58,382 nt of DNA from Pseudomonas sp. SID14000 (GTDB lineage Bacteria > Pseudomonadota > Gammaproteobacteria > Pseudomonadales > Pseudomonadaceae), in assembly GCF_002165135.1 (NCBI RefSeq), contig NZ_NFZQ01000021.1, positions 1 through 58,382 on the forward strand. The letters run 5' to 3'. Below are positions 8,302 to 16,366 of this stretch, piece by piece. Both the position numbers and the translations under genes were made by a program. Numbering within the stretch: the stretch's first letter is position 1; every line of letters starts with the position of its first letter. Below the pieces are notes generated by a model that did not search any database, was not told the origin of the DNA, and saw only the letters and a program-made list of their open reading frames with translations.

Positions 8302-8489
8302 CGTGTTTCTCCAGTGCGATGGTGCTAGATGACATTAAGACGCAGGGCGTCCACGCAAGTTCCGTCTACAGTGCAGCATAGCGGCAAAGCCGAGGCATTG
8401 ATCGAGGGCAAGGGCCACGGGCGTCACGCTGCGACGTACGCGTGCTGTGTTATAACTGCGGGCATTCCATCTTCTCGTGACGGATCCCC

Positions 8490-9029
8490 ATGAAAACCAA
8501 GGCAGATACCCCCTTCGTGCCGCTGAACATTGCCGTGCTCACGGTCAGCGACACTCGCACCTTCGATACCGATACCTCCGGCCAGATGTTCGTCGACCGG
8601 CTGAGCGCAGCCGGCCATCGCCTGGCCGAGCGCGTGTTGCTGAAGGACGACCTGTACAAGATTCGCGCCCAGGTCGCCACCTGGATTGCCGATGACAGCG
8701 TGCAGGTGGTGCTGATCACCGGCGGCACTGGCTTTACCGGCCGCGACAGCACGCCCGAGGCCGTGGCCTGCCTGCTGGACAAGCAGGTAGAAGGCTTTGG
8801 TGAGCTGTTCCGGCAGATTTCCGTGGCTGACATTGGCACTTCCACCGTGCAGTCGCGCGCCCTGGCCGGGCTGGCCAACGGTACCTTGGTGTGCTGCCTG
8901 CCGGGTTCGACCAACGCGGTGCGCACCGGTTGGGACGGTATCCTGGCCGAGCAGCTGGATGCCCGTCATCGCCCGTGCAACTTCGTGCCGCACCTGAAGC
9001 AGGCAGCGGCCTGTGACGGCCGTGGCTGA
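8490..9029 (+). CDS. moaB: Molybdenum cofactor biosynthesis protein MoaB
   Basis: Molybdopterin adenylyltransferase-fold protein (179 aa, usual length about 170-180) acting in the late steps of molybdenum cofactor synthesis in the cytoplasm. The MoCF domain spans almost the whole protein; VLTVSDTRTFDTDTSG is near residue 14 and the substrate loop ITGGTGFTGRDSTPEA near residue 75. The moeA start lies inside the last 17 bases, so the two are translationally coupled. A possible -10 TATAAC lies at 8451-8456 but without a good -35. The start has only a weak GACGG ribosome site. Confidence 0.93.
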   Translation: MKTKADTPFVPLNIAVLTVSDTRTFDTDTSGQMFVDRLSAAGHRLAERVLLKDDLYKIRAQVATWIADDSVQVVLITGGTGFTGRDSTPEAVACLLDKQVEGFGELFRQISVADIGTSTVQSRALAGLANGTLVCCLPGSTNAVRTGWDGILAEQLDARHRPCNFVPHLKQAAACDGRG

Positions 9030-10239
9030 GGTCACCCAGGCCCGGCCTCTGATGCCGGTGGAACAGGCCCTGGAGCAGCTGCTGGCATTGGCCGAAGCGG
9101 CGCCGATCCGCGACACCGAGAACCTGCCACTGGCCGAGGCTCAGGGCCGTGTGCTTGCCACCGACCTGGTGGCCTCGCTCGACCTGCCGCCCTGGCCGAA
9201 CAGCGCCATGGACGGTTACGCCCTGCGCCTGGCCGACTGGCAGGGCGAGCCGCTGCCGGTCAGCCAGCGGATTTTCGCCGGCCATGCGCCGCAGCCGCTG
9301 CAACCGGGCACCTGCGCGCGCATCTTCACCGGTGCACCGCTGCCCGAAGGTGCCGACTGCGTCGAGATGCAGGAAAACTCCGAAGTGGCGGAAGATGGCC
9401 GGGTACGCTTTCTCGAGCCGTTGAAGACCGGGCAGAACATTCGTCCCCAGGGCCAGGAAACCCGCAAGGGCGAACAGGTGATGAGCGCCGGCACCCGTCT
9501 GGGGCCTGTCGAGCTGGGCCTGGCTGCCACCCTGGGCCACGGCAGCCTGGAAGTGGTGCGCAAGGTGCGGGTGGCGGTGTTGTCTACCGGTGACGAACTG
9601 GTCGAACCCGGCCTGCCGCTGGGGCCGGGGCAAATCTACAACAGTAACCGCCGGTTGCTGGTCAGCTGGTTGCAGCGGCTGGGCTGCGACGTGGTCGATG
9701 CGGGCATCCTGCCGGATGACCTGGCACGCACCCGCACCTGCCTAGCCGAGCTGGCCGGTGTCGACCTCATCCTGTCCACCGGTGGTGTCTCGGTGGGTGA
9801 AGCCGACTACCTCGGCGCCGCCCTGCGCGAGGCCGGCGAGCTGGCCTTGTGGAAGCTGGCAATCAAACCGGGCAAGCCGCTGACCTTCGGCCACTTCCAG
9901 GGCGTGCCGGTAATCGGTCTGCCGGGTAACCCGGCCTCGACCCTGGTCACCTTCGGTCTGCTGACCCGACCCTACCTGTTGCGGCGTCAGGGCGTGGCCG
10001 ATGTCACGCCGCTGCGCTTCGACATGCCGGCCGGTTTTGACTGGCCCAAGCCCGGCACGCGCCGCGAATACCTGCGCGCCCGCATCGAACAGGGCCATGT
10101 GCGCATCTACAAGAACCAGAGCTCTGGCGTGCTGCGTAGCGCGGCCTGGGCCGACGGGCTGGTGGAAGTGCGCGAAGGCAGTACGCCGAAGCAGGGTGAC
10201 AGCGTGCCGTTCATTCCCTTCAGCGAGCTACTTGGCTGA
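9013..10239 (+). CDS. moeA: Molybdopterin molybdenumtransferase MoeA
   Basis: Inserts molybdate into adenylated molybdopterin. The 408 aa fit MoeA. Domain order: N-terminal MoeA domain with NSAMDGYALR (about residue 64) and FTGAPLPEGAD; central MoCF domain with VLSTGDELVEPG and the loop LSTGGVSVGEADYLG; C-terminal beta domain. It starts with GTG inside the moaB coding region, so its translation probably depends on moaB. It converges with the glycosyltransferase gene, leaving only nine bases between them and no visible terminator. Confidence 0.93.
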   Translation: MTAVAEVTQARPLMPVEQALEQLLALAEAAPIRDTENLPLAEAQGRVLATDLVASLDLPPWPNSAMDGYALRLADWQGEPLPVSQRIFAGHAPQPLQPGTCARIFTGAPLPEGADCVEMQENSEVAEDGRVRFLEPLKTGQNIRPQGQETRKGEQVMSAGTRLGPVELGLAATLGHGSLEVVRKVRVAVLSTGDELVEPGLPLGPGQIYNSNRRLLVSWLQRLGCDVVDAGILPDDLARTRTCLAELAGVDLILSTGGVSVGEADYLGAALREAGELALWKLAIKPGKPLTFGHFQGVPVIGLPGNPASTLVTFGLLTRPYLLRRQGVADVTPLRFDMPAGFDWPKPGTRREYLRARIEQGHVRIYKNQSSGVLRSAAWADGLVEVREGSTPKQGDSVPFIPFSELLG

Positions 10240-10248
10240 GCGGCCCAG

Positions 10249-11475
10249 TCAGGCACTGGCCAGCGGTGCGGCCTCGACTGGTGCTGCCTGGGCCAGGCGC
10301 ATGTGCACGCTCTCCAGTTGCTGGGCGGCCACGCTCCAGTCGTGGCGCTGGCGGGTGAACTGGCGCCCGGCCTCGCTCAACTGGCTCATGCGCCAGGGCT
10401 GGTTGAGCAATTGGGTGATCAGCAGGGCCAACTGGTCGCCATCCTCACTGCCCAGGTAGTGTTCACCATTGTTCGCAGCCAGGCCTGAAACGCCTTTGCC
10501 GGTGGTGATCACCGGCAAGCCGGCGGCCATCGCCTCGAGAATTTTCACCTTGGAGCCACCGGCATAGCGCAGCGGTGCGAAGAACAGTGCCGAACGCCGC
10601 TGCAGTTCACGCAGGTCGGGACGGTAGCCGAACCACTCGATACGCGGGTCGTTCCAGTGCAGTTTCCAGCTGGCCGGCATGGCATGCCCGGCAATCGCCA
10701 GACGCACCGCCGGGTTGCTCATCCATACCTGCGGCATGATGTCTTCCAGCGCCCATTCTATGGCCTCCAGGTTGGCGCCATACTCGAAGTTGCCAACGAA
10801 CAGCAGGCGCTGACTGTGCAGCGCGGGTTGCACGTGCTGGTAGAAATCACAGTCCACGCCATTGACCACCACGTTCACCGGGCGCCCGCTGATCTGAGCA
10901 ATCAGCTCGGCATCATGGGCGCTGACCGCTACCAGTTCGGTGGGCTGGCGCAACACCCGCTGTTCCCAGCGTCGATAGCGCCAGCGGTCGAAGGCGTTGA
11001 GCGGGCGCAGCCATATCGGCAGCCGATCGTGGCAGGCGCCACCCATCACCGACTCCAGGGTGTGCTCGCTGAGCATGTAGGGCAGTCCGCGTGCCTGCAG
11101 GGCCTTTTCGAAGGGCTGGAAACTGTAGCTGTGCTCGATCTGGATCACGTCCCAGGGTTCGTCCAGCAATTGCTCGAAGCGGTGCCGCAGGCAAGGGGCC
11201 AGGCCATTGATGATTGCCCGCATGGGGTAGTCGATGATCGGCGAGGCCAGCAGGTTGAGCGGGCTGTGCAGAGGCCGGCGAGGCAGCACGATCAGGCGTT
11301 CGAGCAGTGGTTCCAGTGCCTCGCGGGCGGCATCGCCGAGGGGGACCTTCGATTGCACCAGCAAGGTAATCCGGTGTCCCCGTTGTGCCAGTGCGCGTAT
11401 CAGATGGTATTGCCGGGTCTTGCTGCCGCTGGTGGTCGGCCAGGGCAGGTAAGGCAGTGTCCAGAGAATGCGCAT
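10249..11475 (-). CDS. Glycosyltransferase, GT-B fold
   Basis: Predicted cytoplasmic or membrane-associated glycosyltransferase of 408 aa with two Rossmann domains. The N-terminal acceptor domain begins MRILWTLPYLPWPTTSGSKT. The C-terminal donor domain contains LLFVGNFEYGANLEAIEW and FAPLRYAGGSKVKILEAMAA, whose Glu in KILEAMAAGLPVI is the GT4 nucleotide-sugar contact. The sugar and acceptor are unknown. No other polysaccharide genes are nearby, so it may be a stand-alone enzyme. It diverges from yegS, and a strong stem-loop lies in the gap (11511-11556). Confidence 0.82.
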   Translation of the reverse strand: MRILWTLPYLPWPTTSGSKTRQYHLIRALAQRGHRITLLVQSKVPLGDAAREALEPLLERLIVLPRRPLHSPLNLLASPIIDYPMRAIINGLAPCLRHRFEQLLDEPWDVIQIEHSYSFQPFEKALQARGLPYMLSEHTLESVMGGACHDRLPIWLRPLNAFDRWRYRRWEQRVLRQPTELVAVSAHDAELIAQISGRPVNVVVNGVDCDFYQHVQPALHSQRLLFVGNFEYGANLEAIEWALEDIMPQVWMSNPAVRLAIAGHAMPASWKLHWNDPRIEWFGYRPDLRELQRRSALFFAPLRYAGGSKVKILEAMAAGLPVITTGKGVSGLAANNGEHYLGSEDGDQLALLITQLLNQPWRMSQLSEAGRQFTRQRHDWSVAAQQLESVHMRLAQAAPVEAAPLASA

Positions 11476-11510
11476 GACCCGAAATCCTCGCTAAAGGCTG
11501 CGGATAGCAA

Positions 11511-11556
11511 GACGCGCCCGTAGGCGGCAGTGGTAAAACCACTGCCGGGGCGCGTC
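11511..11556. other. Long structured stem-loop in the glycosyltransferase/yegS gap
   Basis: Outer arms GACGCGCCC (11511-11519) and GGGCGCGTC (11548-11556) enclose inner arms GGCAGTGG (11526-11533) and CCACTGCC (11539-11546) with loop TAAAA. In total 17 paired positions with a one-sided bulge. No T-run on either strand, so it is not a standard terminator. It would lie in the 5' leader of the glycosyltransferase mRNA. Confidence 0.5.
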
Positions 11557-11721
11557 CATGGCAAGAAGGGTGTATCTGCTGAGCATAGCTGCGCATTACC
11601 GGGCGTGGAGGAATTGACCGACCTACGCGATTAGTGGGGCCTGCTATTTTTTTGGGGCATGCAACGATCCGGCATTGCAGAGGGTCGAGATCTGGGTAGA
11701 TCACTTCACGGAGGCGCGCAA

Positions 11722-12609
11722 ATGCAAGTGGGCAAGGCAATGCTGATCCTGCACGGCAAGCAGGCGATGAACGAAGACTTGCGCAGCGCCGTGTATGGCC
11801 TGCGCGCCAGCGGCTGGGTGCTGGACGTGCGGGTCACCTGGGAGGCCGGTGACGCCCAGCGCCTGGTCAGCGAGGCGCTGGATGCCGGCTACGGCCATAT
11901 CGTCGCCGGAGGCGGGGATGGCACGCTGCGCGATGTCGCCGAGGCCATGGGGCTGGCGGGCACCGACGCCAGCTTGGCGTTGTTGCCGCTGGGCACGGCC
12001 AACGATTTTGCCAAGGCCGCTGACATACCCCTGGAGCCTGCCACGGCGCTGGCCTTGCTGAACATACCTGCACAGCCAATAGACCTGGCCCAGGCCGGCG
12101 ACCAGTTGTTCCTCAACATGGCCACGGGCGGTTTTGGCAGCCAGGTCACGGCCAGCACCTCCGAAGACCTGAAGAAAGTGCTGGGCGCTGCCGCCTACCT
12201 GTTCACCGGGTTGTCGCGCTTCAGCGAACTGCAGGCGGCCTCGGTGGAGCTGCAAGGGCCGGGCTTTCACTGGCAGGGTGACCTGCTGGCGTTGGGGATC
12301 GGCAACGGCCGTCAGGCCGGAGGCGGGCAGGTGCTGTGCCCCGAGGCAGTGGTAAACGACGGCTTGCTCGACATTGCCGTGCTGCCGGCCCCCCAGGAGG
12401 TGGTCGGGGCGCTGCGTGAGCTGTTGGCCGGTAACGGGCTGTTTGTCCGCACCAGGTTGCCCTGGGTAGAGATCAAGTGCTCGCAGGGGTTGGACATCAA
12501 CCTCGATGGTGAGCCGGTACAGGCCGACAAGTTGCGCTTCCAGGCAAGGCCTGCTGCATTGCGCCTGCACCTGCCTGCCGGGTCGCCGTTGCTCAGTCAT
12601 CCGGGCTGA
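11722..12609 (+). CDS. yegS: Lipid kinase YegS-like (diacylglycerol kinase catalytic domain)
   Basis: 295-aa lipid kinase related to E. coli YegS, which phosphorylates phosphatidylglycerol in vitro. The DAGK catalytic domain has the nucleotide-binding motif AGGGDGTLRD (about residue 61) and LGTANDFAKAA. The C-terminal half ends in the beta-rich LDINLDGEPVQADKLRF. The start at 11722 follows CGGAGG with nine bases between; the upstream in-frame ATG at 11659 has none. The 3' end overlaps the convergent response-regulator gene by 17 bases. Confidence 0.88.
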   Translation: MQVGKAMLILHGKQAMNEDLRSAVYGLRASGWVLDVRVTWEAGDAQRLVSEALDAGYGHIVAGGGDGTLRDVAEAMGLAGTDASLALLPLGTANDFAKAADIPLEPATALALLNIPAQPIDLAQAGDQLFLNMATGGFGSQVTASTSEDLKKVLGAAAYLFTGLSRFSELQAASVELQGPGFHWQGDLLALGIGNGRQAGGGQVLCPEAVVNDGLLDIAVLPAPQEVVGALRELLAGNGLFVRTRLPWVEIKCSQGLDINLDGEPVQADKLRFQARPAALRLHLPAGSPLLSHPG

Positions 12610-13252
12610 TGATTTTCTCGCGCACGGCGAACAGCACCAGACCGGCCACGTCATGGATTTGCAGGCGTTTCATGATTTGCGAGCGGTGGGTTTCCACGGT
12701 CTTGATCGACAGCCCCAGGCCGGTGGCGATTTCCCGGGTTGCCTTGCCGCGCACGATCAGACGCAGGATTTCCAGCTGTCGCGCTGTCAGGTTATGCCGC
12801 TCGCCAGCGGGTTGCTTGCCCTGCCTGGCGTGCTGCAGCGCCTGGTTGATCACCGTATGGGCGATGGCTGGGCTGAGGTAGCGCTCGCCGTTGCGCACCG
12901 CGGCCAGGGCCTGCCCCAGTTCGGTGGCGCTGGTGTCCTTGAGCAGGTAGCCGTGGGCGCCGCTCTCCAGGGCTCGCATGATCAGGTCCGGGTCGGTGTG
13001 CATCGACAGGATCAGCACCTTGCAGGTGCTGCCGCTGGCGCGCAGTTGGGTGAGGGCATCCAGGCCGCTGGTCGAGCGCATGGAGATGTCCAGCAAGACG
13101 ATGTCCGGCGCCAGTTTGCGTACCTGCTCAAGCAACTGACTGCCGTCGTCTGCCTCACCGATTACCTCATAGCCGGGAATGTCGCCGACCAGTGCGCGCA
13201 CCCCGGCGCGGATCAGCGAGTGGTCGTCTACAAGCAGCAATCTACAGGTCAT
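12593..13252 (-). CDS. NarL/LuxR-type response regulator
   Basis: Cytoplasmic two-component regulator, 219 aa. The receiver domain has acidic pocket Asp9/Asp10, phospho-acceptor Asp55 (IVLLDISM) and Lys105. The C-terminal LuxR-type helix-turn-helix spans about 150-210 (LTARQLEILRLIVRGKATRE, then VETH). Its start overlaps the end of the histidine-kinase gene by 11 bases, so they form one operon with the kinase first. The target genes are unknown. No neighbouring gene points to a signal. Confidence 0.92.
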   Translation of the reverse strand: MTCRLLLVDDHSLIRAGVRALVGDIPGYEVIGEADDGSQLLEQVRKLAPDIVLLDISMRSTSGLDALTQLRASGSTCKVLILSMHTDPDLIMRALESGAHGYLLKDTSATELGQALAAVRNGERYLSPAIAHTVINQALQHARQGKQPAGERHNLTARQLEILRLIVRGKATREIATGLGLSIKTVETHRSQIMKRLQIHDVAGLVLFAVREKIISPDD

Positions 13253-14138
13253 GGGTGGCAGTACTCCTGGCGCGTTGCTGAGTGCGCGGTGGCCATGGGA
13301 ACACCGCCTCGATGCGCGTGCCCAGGCCGAGCTGGCTGGTGATCTCGAGGCTGCCCTGCAACGCCGTTACCCGCTCCTGCATGCCGGCCAAACCACGCTG
13401 GCCAGCTTCGGCCGGTTGCCTGGCGGGCACGAAGCCACGGCCATCGTCATGGATCGACAAGGCCAACCCCTCGGGGGTGCGCTGCAGACGGACGACCAGG
13501 TTGTGTGCCTGGGCGTGGCGCAGCATGTTGGTCACGGCTTCCTGGGTAATGCGGAACACCGCCATGGCCACAGCCTCGTCGATGCCCCCCAGGCGCTGGT
13601 TGCACGCCAGGCTCCAGTGCACGCCGCTGTTGCCCAAGGTGCGTACCAGGTGCGCGCGCAGGCTGGCTTCCAGGCCAAGGCTGGCCAACTGCCGCGGGTT
13701 GAGCAGGGCGGAGACATCGCGCACGTTGCCCAGGGTGTTATCCAGCGTGCTGCGCAGGGCGTCGCAGTGGCCTTGCAGCTCATCGGGCATGCGCTTTTGC
13801 AGCCACTGCAGTTGCAGTTTGGCGGCCGTGAGCAGTTGGCCGATGTCGTCGTGCAGTTCCCGGCTCAGGTGTTGACGCTCGTCTTCCTGGACCTTGAGCA
13901 TGCGCTCGGCCAGTTCCGCCGGGCGCAGGCTGATCGACCTGGCGCCCAGGCTCAGGTGCACGGCGGCGCCCAGCGTAGCAGCCAACTGCAGCACCAACAG
14001 GCTGGTCGGGATCGCCTGGTCGGTCAGGTACAGCATCAGGTTGGCGACCAGCGAGGCCACGCACAGCCCGACCGTCGTCCAGCGCAGCAGGGTAGTGCGG
14101 GGGCAGCAGCGCAAAGGAGTCTTAAAGCGTGGAGACAT
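13242..14138 (-). CDS. NarL-family sensor histidine kinase
   Basis: 298-aa membrane kinase. Two close N-terminal membrane helices (about 20-70) with almost no periplasmic loop suggest sensing in or at the membrane. The HisKA_3 dimerisation motif RQHLSRELHDDIGQLL carries the phospho-His near residue 97, followed by a HATPase with HDDGRGF and GLAGMQERV. The ATG at 14138 is preferred. A TTG at 14183 would add 15 residues and has AAGGA too close to it to be a normal ribosome site. Partner of the adjacent response regulator. Confidence 0.85.
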   Translation of the reverse strand: MSPRFKTPLRCCPRTTLLRWTTVGLCVASLVANLMLYLTDQAIPTSLLVLQLAATLGAAVHLSLGARSISLRPAELAERMLKVQEDERQHLSRELHDDIGQLLTAAKLQLQWLQKRMPDELQGHCDALRSTLDNTLGNVRDVSALLNPRQLASLGLEASLRAHLVRTLGNSGVHWSLACNQRLGGIDEAVAMAVFRITQEAVTNMLRHAQAHNLVVRLQRTPEGLALSIHDDGRGFVPARQPAEAGQRGLAGMQERVTALQGSLEITSQLGLGTRIEAVFPWPPRTQQRARSTATHDL

Positions 14139-14514
14139 AAGTAGGGAAGCCACTGAAGTATTGCTGATGGAGGCCTTGCACAATCCTTGTCAGAGGCTTT
14201 GGAGCAGTACTTTCGATTATTTTTTCGAACCCGTGATCTTGCGACCTTGCTGCAGGTTGCAAACGTTTGTGGGGGGGCATATTACCACTTCGGAATGCAT
14301 CGGTCGCGGCTGGGTAACGCTTTGAAACGCCTGTCGGGCGCGCGCTGGAGGGTAGCAAAGTGCCACCTGGCTTGATCGCGCAACACACACTTGTCGTGGA
14401 ACTTACGCGCAATTGATTCAACTTGGCCCACGGTAACTTGGAAAACTTCGGAGACTTTCCAAGTTCGACCAGGGTGGGTTTGAATAAAGGTGCCTGGTTG
14501 CACTTTGTGCCGGG
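14139..14514. other. Unassigned, AT-richer gap with dyads
   Basis: 376 bases upstream of the kinase and behind the Hpt-like gene. It holds the perfect palindrome CAAACGTTTG (14260-14269) and a 10-bp inverted repeat AACTTGGAAA / TTTCCAAGTT (14436-14445 / 14457-14466, 11-base spacer). Short open readings cross it on both strands: minus 14282-14581, ending in RDRCIPKW, and plus 14187-14375. I cannot recognise either. It probably contains the promoter for the two-component operon. Confidence 0.4.
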
Positions 14515-15027
14515 TCAATATGTTGGAGATGAGCGGCCGGGGGGCGTGCCGTCTGCCGTCTCGGTGTGCGGGTGGATGCACACGCCACCTTGGTCGTTGC
14601 AGGACGTGCAGGCTTGCACAAAAGGTTGCTGCACGACTTTGGCCAGTTCACCCAGCAGCACCAGCTGCTCGCCGATGTCCAGGTTAAGCCGCCCGGTACA
14701 CGGGTCGACCAGTTCCAGTTGCCAGGCCAGCAGGGTCAGGCAGGCCCCTACTGCGGGCAGGGCTTCGCGCGGCAGGCAACCGCCATGGCAGGCCGGGCCC
14801 AGCAACTGCTGCAGGGCTGTGGTGTAATGGGCGACTTCGCGCAGGCCCAACTGCGTGGCCTGTCGAGCGAGGTTGTCGAGGGTATTGTCCAGGCAGTGGC
14901 AGGCATCCGGGTCGTTGTCGATCAGTTCCAGGTGATGCAGGCATTCCTGGGCCTGGGTCAGCAGCACCTGGGCATCCAGCAGAAACCCCTGCAGGGCTTC
15001 ATCGAACGATAAGGCGCTGTCCATCAT
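14515..15027 (-). CDS. Cys-rich, Hpt-like helical protein lacking the phospho-histidine
   Basis: About 170 aa, soluble, mostly helical. The first 100 residues resemble an Hpt/CheA-P1 fold in spacing (a helix with LLTQAQECLHHLELIDNDPD, then LDNTLDNLARQATQLGLREV). Where Hpt proteins have His-x-Leu-Lys-Gly there is LDNLAR, so it should not carry phosphate. The C-terminus has a Cys-x2-Cys-x6-Cys-x-His-x-His cluster that could bind metal, and further cysteines lie in the body. No signal peptide. Two adjacent ATGs (15027 and 15024) are possible starts. It diverges from cheV. I do not recognise a named family, and the Hpt link is inference. Confidence 0.6.
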   Translation of the reverse strand: MMDSALSFDEALQGFLLDAQVLLTQAQECLHHLELIDNDPDACHCLDNTLDNLARQATQLGLREVAHYTTALQQLLGPACHGGCLPREALPAVGACLTLLAWQLELVDPCTGRLNLDIGEQLVLLGELAKVVQQPFVQACTSCNDQGGVCIHPHTETADGTPPGRSSPTY

Positions 15028-15300
15028 GAGGCCCCCGCGCGTGAGGCAGGCGCAGGGGACGGGCACGCCAAAACGATAGCTAGCAAAAGCCTGACTCCAT
15101 TCATGCAATGAGAATGGCGTCACATTAATGGCTAAAGGATATCGCGAACATCAGGTTGCACCCGATTGTGGCTAAGGGTTTCCCTGATATTGGCTACGGT
15201 GGGGAACTTTTGTCGTGCCGCAGGTTCACTCCGGGCTGCTCGCAGTAAAGCATGGTGGCAAAGTGATATCAATTGCCTTCACGGCATTTCCCCACAAGGG

Positions 15301-15327
15301 TCAAGGTGTGCGTGAAGCGGCCGATAC
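15301..15327 (+). promoter_or_regulatory. FliA (sigma-28) type promoter for cheV
   Basis: TCAA (15301-15304), 15 bases, GCCGATAC (15320-15327). It matches the flagellar sigma-28 pattern (TAAA or TCAAG, then GCCGATAA) in sequence and spacing and ends 47 bases before the cheV ATG. The rest of the gap from 15028 shows nothing else I can name. Confidence 0.75.
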
Positions 15328-15374
15328 AGGGTGGATGATTTCACTTTCTCCGACTCAAGCCTGGGGGTTTTCCA

Positions 15375-16310
15375 ATGGCTGGCATTCTCGACACGGTAGA
15401 CCAACGCACGCAACTGGTGGGTGAGAACCGCCTGGAAATCCTGATGTTTCGCCTGGCTGGCCGCCAGCTGTTCGCGATCAACGTGTTCAAGGTGCAGGAA
15501 GTGCTGCAACTGCCCAAGCTGACCCTGATGCCCCAGCGCCATGCTTTCGTGTGCGGGGTGGTCAACCTGCGCGGCCAGACCCTGCCGGTGATCGACCTGT
15601 CCCAGGCGATCGGCATGCGTCCGCTGCAGCCGGGGCCGGACAGCACCATCATCGTCACCGAATACAACCGCTCGGTGCAGGCCTTCCTGGTGGGTGGTGT
15701 CGACCGCATCGTCAACATGAACTGGGAGGCGATCATGCCGCCGCCGTCCAGCGCAGGACGCCAGCATTACCTGACCGCCATCACCAAGGTCGATGACAAG
15801 CTGGTGGAAGTGATCGACGTGGAGAAGGTGCTGGCCGAGATCGTGCCGTACAACGCCCGGGTTTCCGGCGACAAACTCGCCGACCCGGTACTGGCTCGGG
15901 CCCGTGGTCGCGAAGTGTTGCTGGTGGACGACTCCAGCGTGGCCCTGGCGCAATTGCGTGACACCCTGTCCCAGCTGGGCGTGAAGCTGCACGTGGCCAG
16001 TGATGGCCTGAAGGCGCTGCGTATGCTCAAGGGCTGGGCCGACGCCGGTGAGGATGTGTGCGAGAAGCTGCTGATGGTGTTCACCGACGCCGAGATGCCG
16101 GAGATGGACGGCTACCGGTTGACCACCGAGATCCGTGGCGATGCTCGTTTGCGCCAGCTGTACGTGGTGCTGCATACCTCGCTGTCGGGTAGTTTCAACG
16201 AATCGATGGTGAAAAAGGTGGGCTGCGACAACTTCCTGTCCAAGTTCCAGCCTGATCGCCTGGTCGACGTGGTCAAGCAACGCCTGTTGCTGGAGGCCGC
16301 TACTGCGTGA
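15375..16310 (+). CDS. cheV: Chemotaxis coupling protein CheV (CheW-REC fusion)
   Basis: Couples chemoreceptors to CheA, with a receiver domain that tunes coupling by phosphorylation. 311 aa: CheW-like domain at about residues 10-160 (VCGVVNLRGQTLPVIDL), then a receiver domain at about 175-305 with acidic pair VDDSS and phospho-acceptor Asp238 (FTDAEMPEMDGY). A strong GGGGG ribosome site lies just upstream. The sigma-28 promoter fits a late flagellar/chemotaxis gene, although no flagellar genes are in this window. It probably serves a subset of receptors; the chemoreceptor at 4.2 kb is too far away to suggest a dedicated pair. Confidence 0.95.
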   Translation: MAGILDTVDQRTQLVGENRLEILMFRLAGRQLFAINVFKVQEVLQLPKLTLMPQRHAFVCGVVNLRGQTLPVIDLSQAIGMRPLQPGPDSTIIVTEYNRSVQAFLVGGVDRIVNMNWEAIMPPPSSAGRQHYLTAITKVDDKLVEVIDVEKVLAEIVPYNARVSGDKLADPVLARARGREVLLVDDSSVALAQLRDTLSQLGVKLHVASDGLKALRMLKGWADAGEDVCEKLLMVFTDAEMPEMDGYRLTTEIRGDARLRQLYVVLHTSLSGSFNESMVKKVGCDNFLSKFQPDRLVDVVKQRLLLEAATA

Positions 16311-16366
16311 TCCCGGCCCCTGCCGGGTATAAGCTTGGCGTTTTGGCATGACGCGAGGCGGCAGGG

